Below are positions 8,651 through 16,061 of a stretch of DNA of 33,149 bases, one piece after another; position 1 is the stretch's first letter; every line of letters begins with the position of its first letter. The stretch comes from a virus. The stretch is taken from the IMG/VR virus record IMGVR_UViG_3300032331_002725, positions 1 through 33,149 of that record. One strand, written 5' to 3'. The position numbers were made by a program, and so were the translations under genes. The notes under the pieces were generated by a model. The model had not been told where the DNA came from and made no database searches. It worked only from the letters and a program-made list of their open reading frames with translations.

Positions 8651-11600
8651 TTATGCTACCTTGTATGAGCCTTGCACTAATGTTGTACCTACTTTCTTAC
8701 CATCCATATTAATAGATTGGTCTTTACTATACAATTTATTAACAGCATCTCTAACTTCATTAATTGCTGTTATCATTGGTGTAAGATCAATACCCGGTTT
8801 TATTTCTTCTTTACTTCCACCTATAGCTTCACCTATTGCTTTAATAGGAGCAGTAATAAAATCAGTAATTCCTTTAGCTGCTGAGTTAGTGGATTGGTTT
8901 GAGGCAAAATCATCTAGGGCTTCTAATTTAGATATGTCTATTGCAGATAATGCTGCTGCTACTCCTACTAATGCTCCTGCTATTGCTTGTAAAGCAGTAG
9001 CTGTTTTCATTAAACCATCACCACTAGCAGCTAAAACTTGTAATTTTTCAATAGGATCACCACCTAAAAAGGCACCAATAGCACCTATTACTCCACCAGC
9101 ACCGAGTGATGCTAAACCAATTCCTATGCCTATAAGTGCAGGACCTATTGCTAATAATTTTGCAATATCTACATCTTTTAATGAAGTAAATATAGTAGCT
9201 ATACCATTGCCAAAAGCCTCTATTGCAGGAGCCATTAATTTTAAAGCATATCCTAATGGTATTAAGGCAAGATTAAAAGCAGCTAAAGCACCTATTCCTA
9301 TCCAAAATACAGGTTCAGAGGCTGCAAGTCCAAATTCTGTTAACCCTGTAGCTAAAGACATTAATCCTTTTTGTATAAGACCCCCAGAAACTCCTAATAA
9401 AGCTCCACCTATTACTCCAGGTATCATTGCTATTAAACCAGCAGATGCTGTTATTAATCCTAATGATCCAAGGAATACTTTTTTTGTCCCCATTGCTTCA
9501 AGTCCATAAGCAATACCATACATTGCTTCTTGAAACTTTTCTCCATTAACCTTTTCAATTAATTTTATTCCTAATACTCCAGGAATCATTGCTATTAAAC
9601 CAATAGAGGAAGGAATTAAATTAAAAGCACCAAATAATACATCTTTATTTCCAAAGGCTTTTATACCTTCAGCAATATTTTGCATTTTTTCTTTAAATTT
9701 AGCTGAATTATCTCCACTTGTTTTATCTGCAGCCCCAGCTGTTTTTTCTGCTGTTTCTTTTACTTTATCGCCTCCACTTGCTGCTCCTCCAAATAAAGAT
9801 GCTCTACCTTCTTTACTAAATAATTTTTTAGTATTAAGTGCTGTTTCTTTAACACCATCTCCTATACCTTTAAAACCTTTAGCTATTGCTGGGAGTCTAG
9901 TTAAGGCAATTAGACCTAATGTAGTGTATATAACCCATGCTTGGTCAGCAAACCAAGTTATTCCTTGTATTATAGGAGCAAATAAAGCACCCACAGTACC
10001 TATTAAATTTTGTAGCTTTTCAACTATATCATTAAAGCTTTGTTGTATTTCTTTTCTTTTTTCAGCTTCTAATGCTTCTTCTTTAGTATATTCTGCTAAT
10101 GATTTACCTGCTTTTTGAGCTAATTTTTGTTTTTCTAATTGGTTAGCTAACTGGTCTGTTGTTAATCCAACAGATTCAGCTAAGGCCTTTTGTTGAAGAA
10201 CATTCATTTTGGTGAAGTCATCATAAGTACCAATATTCTTATTTAATTCTTCAGCTAATGTTACTTGATCACCCGCTAAAGCAGCTGCTCTAGCTCTTTC
10301 TAGATTCAATTGTTTACCTGTTAATAATTCTGCTTTTAGTTCAGATTCAATTGAAGAACCAAATTCAAGAAGTTTTTCACCTTGAGCTGCAGTTTGTTCA
10401 AGTGAAGTTCCTAATGCTTTAGTTGCTACTACAGCTTTAACAATACCTGCTGGGTTGGCTTGTAAATTGGCTTTTAGTTGACCAGATACTTTAGCAGCAG
10501 CAGCCATAGATTCTTTAAAAGGAACTCCAGCTTTAGCAGCATTTGCAGCAGCAACAAAAGCACCAACCATTTCATCATTTACTTTTTCTGATGATTTTCC
10601 TGTTAGTACTGATAATTTATATATTCCTGCTGCTTCTTCTCCTGTTAATCCAAATTGTTTAGTTAACATTACTTGAGTCTCAAGAGTGTCTTTTGAATAT
10701 TCAGCTACAAATCCAGTAGCTTCATTCAATTGACCCATAGCCTCAGTCATGTTTTTCATTGTGAGGTTAGTAGCATCAGAGAATACACTAGTAAGTTGCA
10801 TCTTACTAGCCATCATATCAGCCTTAACAGCACCATAACCTATATTCTTACTTATAGCTACAGAAGTTTTATTAAATTGAAACATTCCATCTACCATAGC
10901 TTTAGTCAGACCAGATATGGTAAGTAGATCTGTTATTTGTTTTACATTAAATTTTTCTTTTAATGCATCTAATACTTCTTCTTGTTTTTTTACTTTAACA
11001 GCTTGTTGTGCTAAAACAAGTTCTTCTTCAAGTTGTTTTTTAGTTTTTTCATTCGCATCAATAGTTTTAGTTATTTGTTTAACTAAATTATATTGTTCAT
11101 CAACTGCTGCTTTTGCTAATTCAATTTGTCTTTCTTTTGCAGTTATATATTTTTGAGTTTCTTTTAATTTAATTTTTTCTTGAGCTATTTCTTTAGTTAA
11201 TTCTCTAACTCTATCTCTATCTGCTTGATTTCTACGTCCTGCTAATTTAGTTAATTCAGCTTCTCTTTGAAGTTGTTCTGCTACTTGTCCTTCATATTTA
11301 TTTAATCGCTTTAGCTGGTCTTCTTCTTTGCTTATTCTATCATTATCAAGTTGTTGAAATTTTTGTTGAGCTTGCAGTTTTGCTTGTAGTAATTTAACAG
11401 CATTATCTTCAAAATTAATATTTTCTTCTTTTAATTTTTTTAATTGCCCTTCTAAATCTTTTAATGATGAAGTTCCACTTAAACGTTTTTGTGTAGAATT
11501 TGCAAGTTCTGTAGATAAATCATTTAAATCCCTAGTTAGATTTACTATGCCTTTTTCATCATCAGTTAAAGCACCTGTTACTTTTTTTTGTTTTTCGTAG

Positions 11601-11695
11601 GTACTAAGCAATTCTTTAGCCGCCTCGTTCTGCTCTTGAATGAGTCTTAAACGTTCCTGTTCTCTTTTTAGTTCTTCTGGTGTTAATTCAGCCAT
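8651..11695 (-). CDS. Tape measure protein (gp29-like role)
   Basis: The protein has 1014 residues. Residues 1 to about 245 are strongly coiled-coil (EELKREQERLRLIQEQNEAA and long Lys/Glu/Gln runs). A helical middle region follows (KTSVAISKNIGYGAVKADMM onward). The C-terminal part is Ala/Gly/Ile-rich and hydrophobic, with possible membrane-interacting helices around 568-615 and 688-885. This architecture is typical of tape measure proteins, which set tail length, fill the tube and enter the cell envelope during injection. A module of about 54 residues repeats in the hydrophobic part (GLIAMIPGVLG and GLIAMIPGVIG are 54 residues apart). Placement immediately after sheath, tube and a chaperone-like gene with a frameshift extension is the classical position. 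At about 0.15 nm per residue it would fit a tail near 150 nm. T4 gp29 is much shorter (590 residues). Confidence 0.82.
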   Translation of the reverse strand: MAELTPEELKREQERLRLIQEQNEAAKELLSTYEKQKKVTGALTDDEKGIVNLTRDLNDLSTELANSTQKRLSGTSSLKDLEGQLKKLKEENINFEDNAVKLLQAKLQAQQKFQQLDNDRISKEEDQLKRLNKYEGQVAEQLQREAELTKLAGRRNQADRDRVRELTKEIAQEKIKLKETQKYITAKERQIELAKAAVDEQYNLVKQITKTIDANEKTKKQLEEELVLAQQAVKVKKQEEVLDALKEKFNVKQITDLLTISGLTKAMVDGMFQFNKTSVAISKNIGYGAVKADMMASKMQLTSVFSDATNLTMKNMTEAMGQLNEATGFVAEYSKDTLETQVMLTKQFGLTGEEAAGIYKLSVLTGKSSEKVNDEMVGAFVAAANAAKAGVPFKESMAAAAKVSGQLKANLQANPAGIVKAVVATKALGTSLEQTAAQGEKLLEFGSSIESELKAELLTGKQLNLERARAAALAGDQVTLAEELNKNIGTYDDFTKMNVLQQKALAESVGLTTDQLANQLEKQKLAQKAGKSLAEYTKEEALEAEKRKEIQQSFNDIVEKLQNLIGTVGALFAPIIQGITWFADQAWVIYTTLGLIALTRLPAIAKGFKGIGDGVKETALNTKKLFSKEGRASLFGGAASGGDKVKETAEKTAGAADKTSGDNSAKFKEKMQNIAEGIKAFGNKDVLFGAFNLIPSSIGLIAMIPGVLGIKLIEKVNGEKFQEAMYGIAYGLEAMGTKKVFLGSLGLITASAGLIAMIPGVIGGALLGVSGGLIQKGLMSLATGLTEFGLAASEPVFWIGIGALAAFNLALIPLGYALKLMAPAIEAFGNGIATIFTSLKDVDIAKLLAIGPALIGIGIGLASLGAGGVIGAIGAFLGGDPIEKLQVLAASGDGLMKTATALQAIAGALVGVAAALSAIDISKLEALDDFASNQSTNSAAKGITDFITAPIKAIGEAIGGSKEEIKPGIDLTPMITAINEVRDAVNKLYSKDQSINMDGKKVGTTLVQGSYKVA

Positions 11696-11711
11696 TATAC
11701 CATATTGTAGA

Positions 11712-11720
11712 TATAAATAT
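11712..11720 (-). promoter_or_regulatory. Late promoter motif, tape measure gene
   Basis: The coding strand reads ATATTTATA, 16 bases upstream of the tape measure ATG. It begins 2 bases beyond the base of the hairpin at 11723-11747, so termination of the chaperone transcript and initiation of the tape measure transcript are nearly superimposed. Confidence 0.65.
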
Positions 11721-11722
11721 TA

Positions 11723-11747
11723 AAGGCGCCTATTTTTTAGGCGCCTT
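11723..11747 (-). terminator. Hairpin at the end of the chaperone extension frame
   Basis: AAGGCGCC and GGCGCCTT form an 8-bp GC-rich stem. Inner TA/TA pairs can extend it, leaving a loop of about 5 bases. On the coding strand the stem is followed by TAATATTTA, a weak U tract. The stop codon of the frameshift extension (11732-11730) lies inside the hairpin. That supports the idea that the extension is the true end of this gene. Confidence 0.6.
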
Positions 11748-12002
11748 AGAGGTATATGTCGGTTGTTTTGGAGCTATATTAGGTCGTGATATACCCTGTT
11801 TACCTTTATTATTCATCATGTTTTGCTGCTTTTCTGATTCTTCGCGTTCTTTATCATAGAATTCTTTAATTTTTTCAAATGTAAATCTACGAAGCCAAAT
11901 AGGCATACTGTATACTGTATCCCAATCATATCCACCCTTACCATGAAATACTATTTCATGTATTTGAGAAAATAAATATAATCTATATTCCAGCGTCAGG
12001 CC
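11730..12002 (-). CDS. Tail assembly chaperone extension reached by +1 (or -2) frameshift
   Basis: This frame is offset by +1 from the 252-residue gene upstream and opens at its 3' end. From the glycine codon at 12002-12000 it runs 90 codons to a TAG at 11732-11730. It reads GLTLEYRLYLFSQIHEIVF, then HGKGGYDWDTVYSMPIWLRR, a Lys/Glu-rich helix, and a basic Pro/Lys tail. The amphipathic, Trp- and Tyr-rich composition looks like real protein. It has no ATG before residue 33 of the extension, so independent initiation would lose the best-looking part. The switch point is a run of seven T on the coding strand (12009-12003): LNFF is shared, then Trp-Pro-Asp-Ala-Gly-Ile-stop in frame 0 versus the extension in the shifted frame. 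The fused product would be about 336 residues. An assembly indel in the homopolymer is the main alternative. Confidence 0.72.
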   Translation of the reverse strand, partial: GLTLEYRLYLFSQIHEIVFHGKGGYDWDTVYSMPIWLRRFTFEKIKEFYDKEREESEKQQNMMNNKGKQGISRPNIAPKQPTYTSKAPKK

Positions 12003-12741
12003 AAAAAAAGTTAAGAGAAATAGGTACAGTTATACCCTCCCCTGTATAATCTTCATCTTCAGGCTTGTATACTATATTAATATCTGGGGATACTTTACTA
12101 TAATATTCACGTAATGCTCTTGCATCTTTTGCAATAAGATAATTATCAACAAAATCACGAATTTCTTTTTGATCACGTTTACCTTCAACTGAAGTAATAG
12201 TGTGTTTTAAGCGAGTTGTAATGTCAGAAGATGAATTTGGATTAATCTTTTTTAAACCTTTAATTTCAGCATCTATTTTTTGTTCATCACCGTGTGTTAA
12301 TAATTTAAATGTAATGTTATTACTAGAGTGAGGTAAAGTAAATGAAAATTCATTTGAACCACGTTTAAATAATTTTTCATCTACTACTTTATCTTCTAAA
12401 GTAGATAAATCAACTGTTGCTTCAACTTCTTGTCCATTTGAATTAGTATACTTAAAAGAATAATCTTTACCATAACCTAATACACGAGCCGCTACTAATA
12501 TTGCATTTTTATCCCCAACTAATAGTTCATTGTAATCAATTGGTGTAATAATTAATGCTTGAAGTAGCTTATCAATTACGGTGCCATTTTTAATATAATT
12601 AGCATTAGTAAGAATATCTTCTTCCTTAGCTGTCATATATTTCATTTCAATTTCACCTTTAGCAAGTGGTGATGTTTCGGGATACAGTAAGCCTTTTGAA
12701 GGTAATGTAACTTGTTCGGTTGGGATTTTTAATTCTGCCAT
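11983..12741 (-). CDS. T4 baseplate-family (gp26/gp51-like) protein, probable tail assembly chaperone, short form
   Basis: The 252-residue product begins MAELKIPTEQVTLPSKGLLY. It continues MKYMTAKEEDILTNANYIKN, then LLQALIITPIDYNELLVGDK and AILVAARVLGYGKDY. This LPSKG...MTAKEEDIL...GDKNAIL...ARVLGYG pattern is, from memory, that of the T4 baseplate family (Pfam T4_baseplate; gp26/gp51 relatives). Members are annotated as baseplate hub or assembly proteins. The gene sits directly between the tail tube and tape measure genes, the location of tail assembly chaperones in most tailed phages. It ends NFFWPDAGI just after a T7 run. A 90-codon frame offset by +1 continues from there, so I propose a short form and a frameshifted long form. 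A late motif lies 22 bases upstream of the start. Confidence 0.75.
   Translation of the reverse strand: MAELKIPTEQVTLPSKGLLYPETSPLAKGEIEMKYMTAKEEDILTNANYIKNGTVIDKLLQALIITPIDYNELLVGDKNAILVAARVLGYGKDYSFKYTNSNGQEVEATVDLSTLEDKVVDEKLFKRGSNEFSFTLPHSSNNITFKLLTHGDEQKIDAEIKGLKKINPNSSSDITTRLKHTITSVEGKRDQKEIRDFVDNYLIAKDARALREYYSKVSPDINIVYKPEDEDYTGEGITVPISLNFFWPDAGI
12003..12009 (-). promoter_or_regulatory. Candidate programmed frameshift site (T7 run)
   Basis: In frame 0 the coding strand reads AAC TTT TTT TGG CCT. A tRNA-Phe on the second TTT can re-pair perfectly one base forward (+1, next codon GGC) or two bases back (-2, adding one Phe before GGC). Either move leads into the 90-codon extension. A -1 move gives TTG GCC TGA and stops at once. 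The next frame 0 codon is Trp TGG, a potentially slow codon. Confidence 0.6.
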
Positions 12742-12763
12742 ATAACATTTTTATTTGTGTATA

Positions 12764-12772
12764 TATAAATAT
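12764..12772 (-). promoter_or_regulatory. Late promoter motif, chaperone gene
   Basis: The coding strand reads ATATTTATA, 22 bases upstream of the ATG at 12741. It immediately follows the tube-gene terminator (12784-12808) on the coding strand, so it re-initiates transcription just after a stop. Confidence 0.65.
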
Positions 12773-12783
12773 ATGCAAAAAAA

Positions 12784-12808
12784 AGACGTTTACCAAAAGT
12801 AAACGTCT
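12784..12808 (-). terminator. Rho-independent terminator after tail tube gene
   Basis: On the coding strand AGACGTTTAC pairs with GTAAACGTCT around a 5-base loop, giving a perfect 10-bp stem. It is followed directly by a run of eight T counting the last stem base. It lies 21 bases after the tube stop codon. This is one of the two clearest terminators in the window. Confidence 0.88.
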
Positions 12809-12829
12809 CTTAAAATAAGTATTGTTAAA

Positions 12830-13318
12830 TTAGAAGTTCAATACGCAATAATCCATAGCAATTGTTAATGATAAATTAATTGCTGCGTCTCCTGAAGCCC
12901 AATCATAATCACCAAAAGTTGCAGTTTTGCAATAAGCACCTTTGATAATCCACTCACCTACTACATCACCTACAGGACCTAAAATATCTAATGTTAAATC
13001 TTTTTTATAAAAATCTGAGTAACCGTCACGGCCTGTTACTGATTCGTGTGCTAAACGAGCCCACTCCATTACTGCTTGTGCGCCAGATGGGGTTACCGGA
13101 TCGTATAGTTCTAATGTCATATCATTCCATTTAATTTTACCTTTTACTTTACGGTAAACGTTGATATGATCTAATGTAATTTCACCAGCATCAAATCCAG
13201 GAGCTGAAGCCTTTTTAATTAAGTATGATGGAATACCATCAATATACATGATAAAGCGATTTGGAACTTTGGGTTCAAATGCCGTAAACATTATTTCGTT
13301 AGCGTCTAATACTGCCAT
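12830..13318 (-). CDS. 19: Tail tube protein (gp19-like)
   Basis: The 162-residue product matches the size of T4 gp19 (163 residues) and its overall plan. It begins MAVLDANEIMFTAFEPKVPN, then RFIMYIDGIPSYLIKKASAP, a beta-rich centre with KIKWNDMTLELYDPVTPSGA, and the C-terminal YCKTATFGDYDWASGDAA before LSLTIAMDYCVLNF. The features 'P-N-R-F-x-M-x-I-D-G-I', 'V-M-E-W' and 'L-x-Y-D-x-I-T/P' are typical of myovirus tube subunits, which stack as hexamers inside the sheath. It is next to the sheath gene, as in T4. It is transcribed from its own late motif and closed by a strong terminator, consistent with very high expression. Confidence 0.93.
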   Translation of the reverse strand: MAVLDANEIMFTAFEPKVPNRFIMYIDGIPSYLIKKASAPGFDAGEITLDHINVYRKVKGKIKWNDMTLELYDPVTPSGAQAVMEWARLAHESVTGRDGYSDFYKKDLTLDILGPVGDVVGEWIIKGAYCKTATFGDYDWASGDAAINLSLTIAMDYCVLNF

Positions 13319-13343
13319 TTTATTTTAAATTTTTATTGCTATC

Positions 13344-13352
13344 AATAAATAT
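13344..13352 (-). promoter_or_regulatory. Late promoter motif, tail tube gene
   Basis: The coding strand reads ATATTTATT, 25 bases upstream of the tube ATG. It lies inside an imperfect palindrome TTGCTAT...ATAGCAA, so the leader could fold back over the motif. It directly follows the hairpin at the sheath stop codon. Confidence 0.6.
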
Positions 13353-13357
13353 AGCAA

Positions 13358-13383
13358 CTACACTCCCTATGCAGGGAATGTAG
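13358..13383 (-). terminator. Hairpin spanning the sheath stop codon
   Basis: On the coding strand CTACATTCCC pairs with GGGAGTGTAG (one G-T pair) around TGCATA. The sheath TAG stop lies at the edge of the loop. No strong T tract follows, so it may be a weak terminator or an mRNA 3'-end stabiliser. The same arrangement, a hairpin at the stop codon then a late motif, is seen before the tape measure gene. Confidence 0.5.
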
Positions 13384-15472
13384 CGCCGGTTGGTAATACG
13401 TTAAAGTTCAGAATGATAAATTCAGCTGTTTTAGTTGGTTGGATATAAATCTGACCTACTAACTGATTTCTATCGATTACATCAGGTGTATTATTTGAAT
13501 CATCCATTACTACTTTGTAAGCATACAAACCTTGACGTTGTACTACTGATTCAAGATATGGATTAACTTGAGATAAGAATCTATTACGTGTTACGTTGGT
13601 ATTTTGTTCAAATACTAGGTTATTACCTACTTGACCAATATATCCTTTAAGAGCAATTAATAAACGACGAACGTTTACTCTGTCAAGAGCAGTTGCTTTA
13701 CGTTGTAATGTTTTCTGGCCAAATACTACAACACCTTCACCAGGGAATGTAGCTAATGGATTAACATTTGCAGCATATAATGTATCACGATCAGATTGAG
13801 ATAATCTTTTTTCAGCTCTTAATACTGAAGGAACACCACCACGATTTAAACCTGCAGGAGCAAACCATTCAGCACCAACTTGATCATTGAATGCAAATAC
13901 ACCACCCATTATTGTTGATGGAGGACACCATAAAGCTTTACCTACATTGCTTGAATACAATTGAACCCAAGGATAATAAGTAGCAGCGTAGTTACTTGAT
14001 TGACCAGCTGCATTTTGAGCGGCAGTAGTAATTGAAGTTCCATAAACTCCAGCACCTATAACTGCAATTGCATCACCACGACCTTCAACTGTTGAAATAA
14101 AGGTTGAAGCAGCACTACAATCTAAACCAACACCAGGGGCTGTTAATACATTAAATTGATATTCATCTCTATTATCAAGAAGATTAAATGCTATAAGATA
14201 ATCAGCAGGAGCAAATCCTTGAATATTAGTTGCTGTTATATTTTCATTCATTAATTGAGCAGCATTGGTTGCCGGTACACCACCACTAAATGAACCATTT
14301 GAAGATACTAAGTTAGTTGTTGGTAAACCAGAAGCATAAGATCCAGTCTTAAAGTTTCCGTTGTTATCAAGAGAATCTACTTGTGGATTTATAGATTTAA
14401 TACGAACATATTGAGAAGCATTAGCATATGATCCTGTATAATCAACATAGTAATTATTATCAGCATCAATTCTAAATACTGGTTTCCAATCACCTATTAC
14501 ACGAGCGGCATAGTTTGGAAGATTTGGATCTAATGAAAGATTAGGCCAAGATTCAATATAGTTCTTTTGAGAGTTATTATCATTACCAGCACGAACAGTT
14601 AGATTAAATGTACCACTACCTGTGTTTACATTTGTAACTTCCCAACGAACGTTTGCTGTACTACCACTTGGTAAAGCACCATTAGCAAAGGAACCAGATA
14701 CAGCACCCCCACTATTATTCATTACATCACCCCAAGTTAGTGTTTCAAGAGTAAAAGCAGCAGAAGCGTTTTTAGCACCACCTAGTGTTTTAACATCAAG
14801 AATCTGTATACTTCCACTAAATTTAAATCCATTACCTACTATTTCATTATCATCATACACAGTTGCTTGTAAAGACATACTTGTTGTAGCAACTACAGAA
14901 GCTGTAATATTAAATTTAGAGGTTAATGAGTTAATTTTTGTTACTACATTACTAACAGTATCAGCAACTGTAGATCCAGTAACTATATAGTAGTTAACAG
15001 CAGTATCTACTTGAGATGTACTAGAAGTTATAAAGAAGAAACCATAAGAAGCAGAGGTTGTAAAATCTGCAGATCCCGTTAAAGTAAAAGCAGCATTATC
15101 TTTTGAAGCACTAATATTAACACTTGCAGTTGCGGCTATTCCTGAAAGGTCATAAATTGTAGATTGAGCGTATGTACTAACATTAGCAGATCCACTGATA
15201 ATTCTAGTAACTAATAATGTCTGGCCACCATTTTGAAAGTAATCTTTAGCAGCTAAAGATGTAAGATATTCATAATAATAACTACCACTTTTAAAAGTTT
15301 CGCCAAATTTAGCTACAAATTCGCTATATGACGTAACATAAGTAGGAATAAATGGTTGACCTAATACTGTAGGTCCAACGATTGCTGTGGATGTCCCTTG
15401 AATACCCCTTTGAACTAACGATCTGTCAGATTCATTTTGGAATACACCGGGAGATAAAATTTTTTCTGCCAT
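13367..15472 (-). CDS. 18: Contractile tail sheath protein (gp18-like)
   Basis: The 701-residue product begins MAEKILSPGVFQNESDRSLV, then TAIVGPTVLGQPFIPTYVTS and YFQNGGQTLLVTRI, the hallmark N-terminus of myovirus sheath proteins. The conserved C-terminal domain is clear: NPLATFPGEGVVVFGQKTLQ, then DRVNVRRLLIALKGYI, FEQNTNVTRNRFLSQVNPYL, and a terminal IYIQPTKTAEFIILNFNVLP. Between about residues 100 and 330 there is a Ser/Thr/Ala/Asn-rich beta region that probably forms the outer protease-resistant domains. T4 gp18 is 659 residues. The protein polymerises around the tube and contracts to drive injection. It is followed by the tube gene, as in T4. Its leader is long (43 bases from late motif to ATG). 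Confidence 0.95.
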   Translation of the reverse strand: MAEKILSPGVFQNESDRSLVQRGIQGTSTAIVGPTVLGQPFIPTYVTSYSEFVAKFGETFKSGSYYYEYLTSLAAKDYFQNGGQTLLVTRIISGSANVSTYAQSTIYDLSGIAATASVNISASKDNAAFTLTGSADFTTSASYGFFFITSSTSQVDTAVNYYIVTGSTVADTVSNVVTKINSLTSKFNITASVVATTSMSLQATVYDDNEIVGNGFKFSGSIQILDVKTLGGAKNASAAFTLETLTWGDVMNNSGGAVSGSFANGALPSGSTANVRWEVTNVNTGSGTFNLTVRAGNDNNSQKNYIESWPNLSLDPNLPNYAARVIGDWKPVFRIDADNNYYVDYTGSYANASQYVRIKSINPQVDSLDNNGNFKTGSYASGLPTTNLVSSNGSFSGGVPATNAAQLMNENITATNIQGFAPADYLIAFNLLDNRDEYQFNVLTAPGVGLDCSAASTFISTVEGRGDAIAVIGAGVYGTSITTAAQNAAGQSSNYAATYYPWVQLYSSNVGKALWCPPSTIMGGVFAFNDQVGAEWFAPAGLNRGGVPSVLRAEKRLSQSDRDTLYAANVNPLATFPGEGVVVFGQKTLQRKATALDRVNVRRLLIALKGYIGQVGNNLVFEQNTNVTRNRFLSQVNPYLESVVQRQGLYAYKVVMDDSNNTPDVIDRNQLVGQIYIQPTKTAEFIILNFNVLPTGATFPA

Positions 15473-15515
15473 TTTGTATAATTGTTTTTGAAAAATTTAA
15501 TAGGATTGACCTATC

Positions 15516-15524
15516 GATAAATAT
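15516..15524 (-). promoter_or_regulatory. Late promoter motif, sheath gene
   Basis: The coding strand reads ATATTTATC, 43 bases upstream of the sheath ATG. A short inverted repeat (ATAGG/CCTAT, 15500-15514) lies immediately downstream and would be at or near the 5' end of the transcript. Confidence 0.55.
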
Positions 15525-15551
15525 CTAAAAACCATTATAAAACGCAAAATC

Positions 15552-15818
15552 TTATTGGATAGATGTAATTTCTCCCGTTTCAGGGTTAATAGATCCAGTT
15601 CCGTATTTTTCTTGAAGATTATTAATTAATTCTGATTCTTTTTTTTCAATTGTTGCTAGATCATTAACTAATTGTTTTTTATTTTCCCCAAGTTTATCTA
15701 CTTGTTCTTGCAAAGCAATACGTTGAGCCTCGGCTACCCCAATTTCAAATATAGTTTGATTGTACTTTGATTGAAGATCTTTAATAGATTGTAACTCTTC
15801 TGTTGTTAATTGTGCCAT
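15552..15818 (-). CDS. Small coiled-coil protein, 88 aa (paralogue of the 85-aa protein at 16045-16302)
   Basis: This 88-residue, highly charged protein is predicted almost wholly alpha-helical (MAQLTTEELQSIKDLQSKYN onward, with heptad-like Leu/Ile/Val spacing to about residue 70). It ends with LQEKYGTGSINPETGEITSI. The ending is closely matched by LSIKYGDGSLDVNTGEIASP in the 85-residue protein two genes upstream, so the pair look like diverged duplicates. The small zinc protein precedes it by 9 bases and the sheath unit follows. Its position among structural genes suggests a scaffold or assembly factor, but the family is not known to me. Confidence 0.8.
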   Translation of the reverse strand: MAQLTTEELQSIKDLQSKYNQTIFEIGVAEAQRIALQEQVDKLGENKKQLVNDLATIEKKESELINNLQEKYGTGSINPETGEITSIQ

Positions 15819-15827
15819 AACATTATT

Positions 15828-16061
15828 TTATTGTTCCCATTTAGCTAATGGGCAAGCTTCTTTGCCTGGTTTAGGACTAAAAACTTTTTTATTTAAAGGA
15901 CAACCACACTCACCACAAACAAATGAAGCAACTGCTTTAACATATGTTTTTTTATCACATGAATCACAAACGTTAGCCCGATATTGAGCTATCGTTTGTT
16001 GATCAGGTGTTGGATTAGCAGCGGCTACCCACGATTTAAATATCTCAGATATTTTGTTCAT
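15828..16061 (-). CDS. Cysteine-rich zinc-binding small protein, 77 aa
   Basis: This 77-residue protein has a helical N-terminus (MNKISEIFKSWVAAANPTPD) and then six cysteines in zinc-ribbon style: C32-x2-C35, then C49-x2-C52-x-C54 in VCGECGCPL, and C70 in the ending KEACPLAKW. The pattern 'R-A-N-V-C-D-S-C ... C-G-E-C-G-C-P-L ... C-P-L-x-K-W' looks like a structural zinc ribbon found in small phage proteins. Its ATG lies 17 bases inside the end of the preceding gene, so translation is probably coupled. Function is unknown; DNA, RNA or protein binding are all possible. Confidence 0.8.
   Translation of the reverse strand: MNKISEIFKSWVAAANPTPDQQTIAQYRANVCDSCDKKTYVKAVASFVCGECGCPLNKKVFSPKPGKEACPLAKWEQ

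Noticed and set aside
8661-9509. A 282-codon plus-strand open frame
   Set aside because: It is antisense to the hydrophobic Ala/Gly/Ile-rich part of the tape measure gene and has a biased, low-complexity Pro/Ala/Ile translation. It has no plausible neighbour on the plus strand.
11971-11979. A late-motif match (ATATTTATT) within the chaperone extension frame
   Set aside because: The first ATG downstream gives a stop after two codons, and the extension has no suitable nearby start. It is probably coincidental in AT-rich coding DNA.
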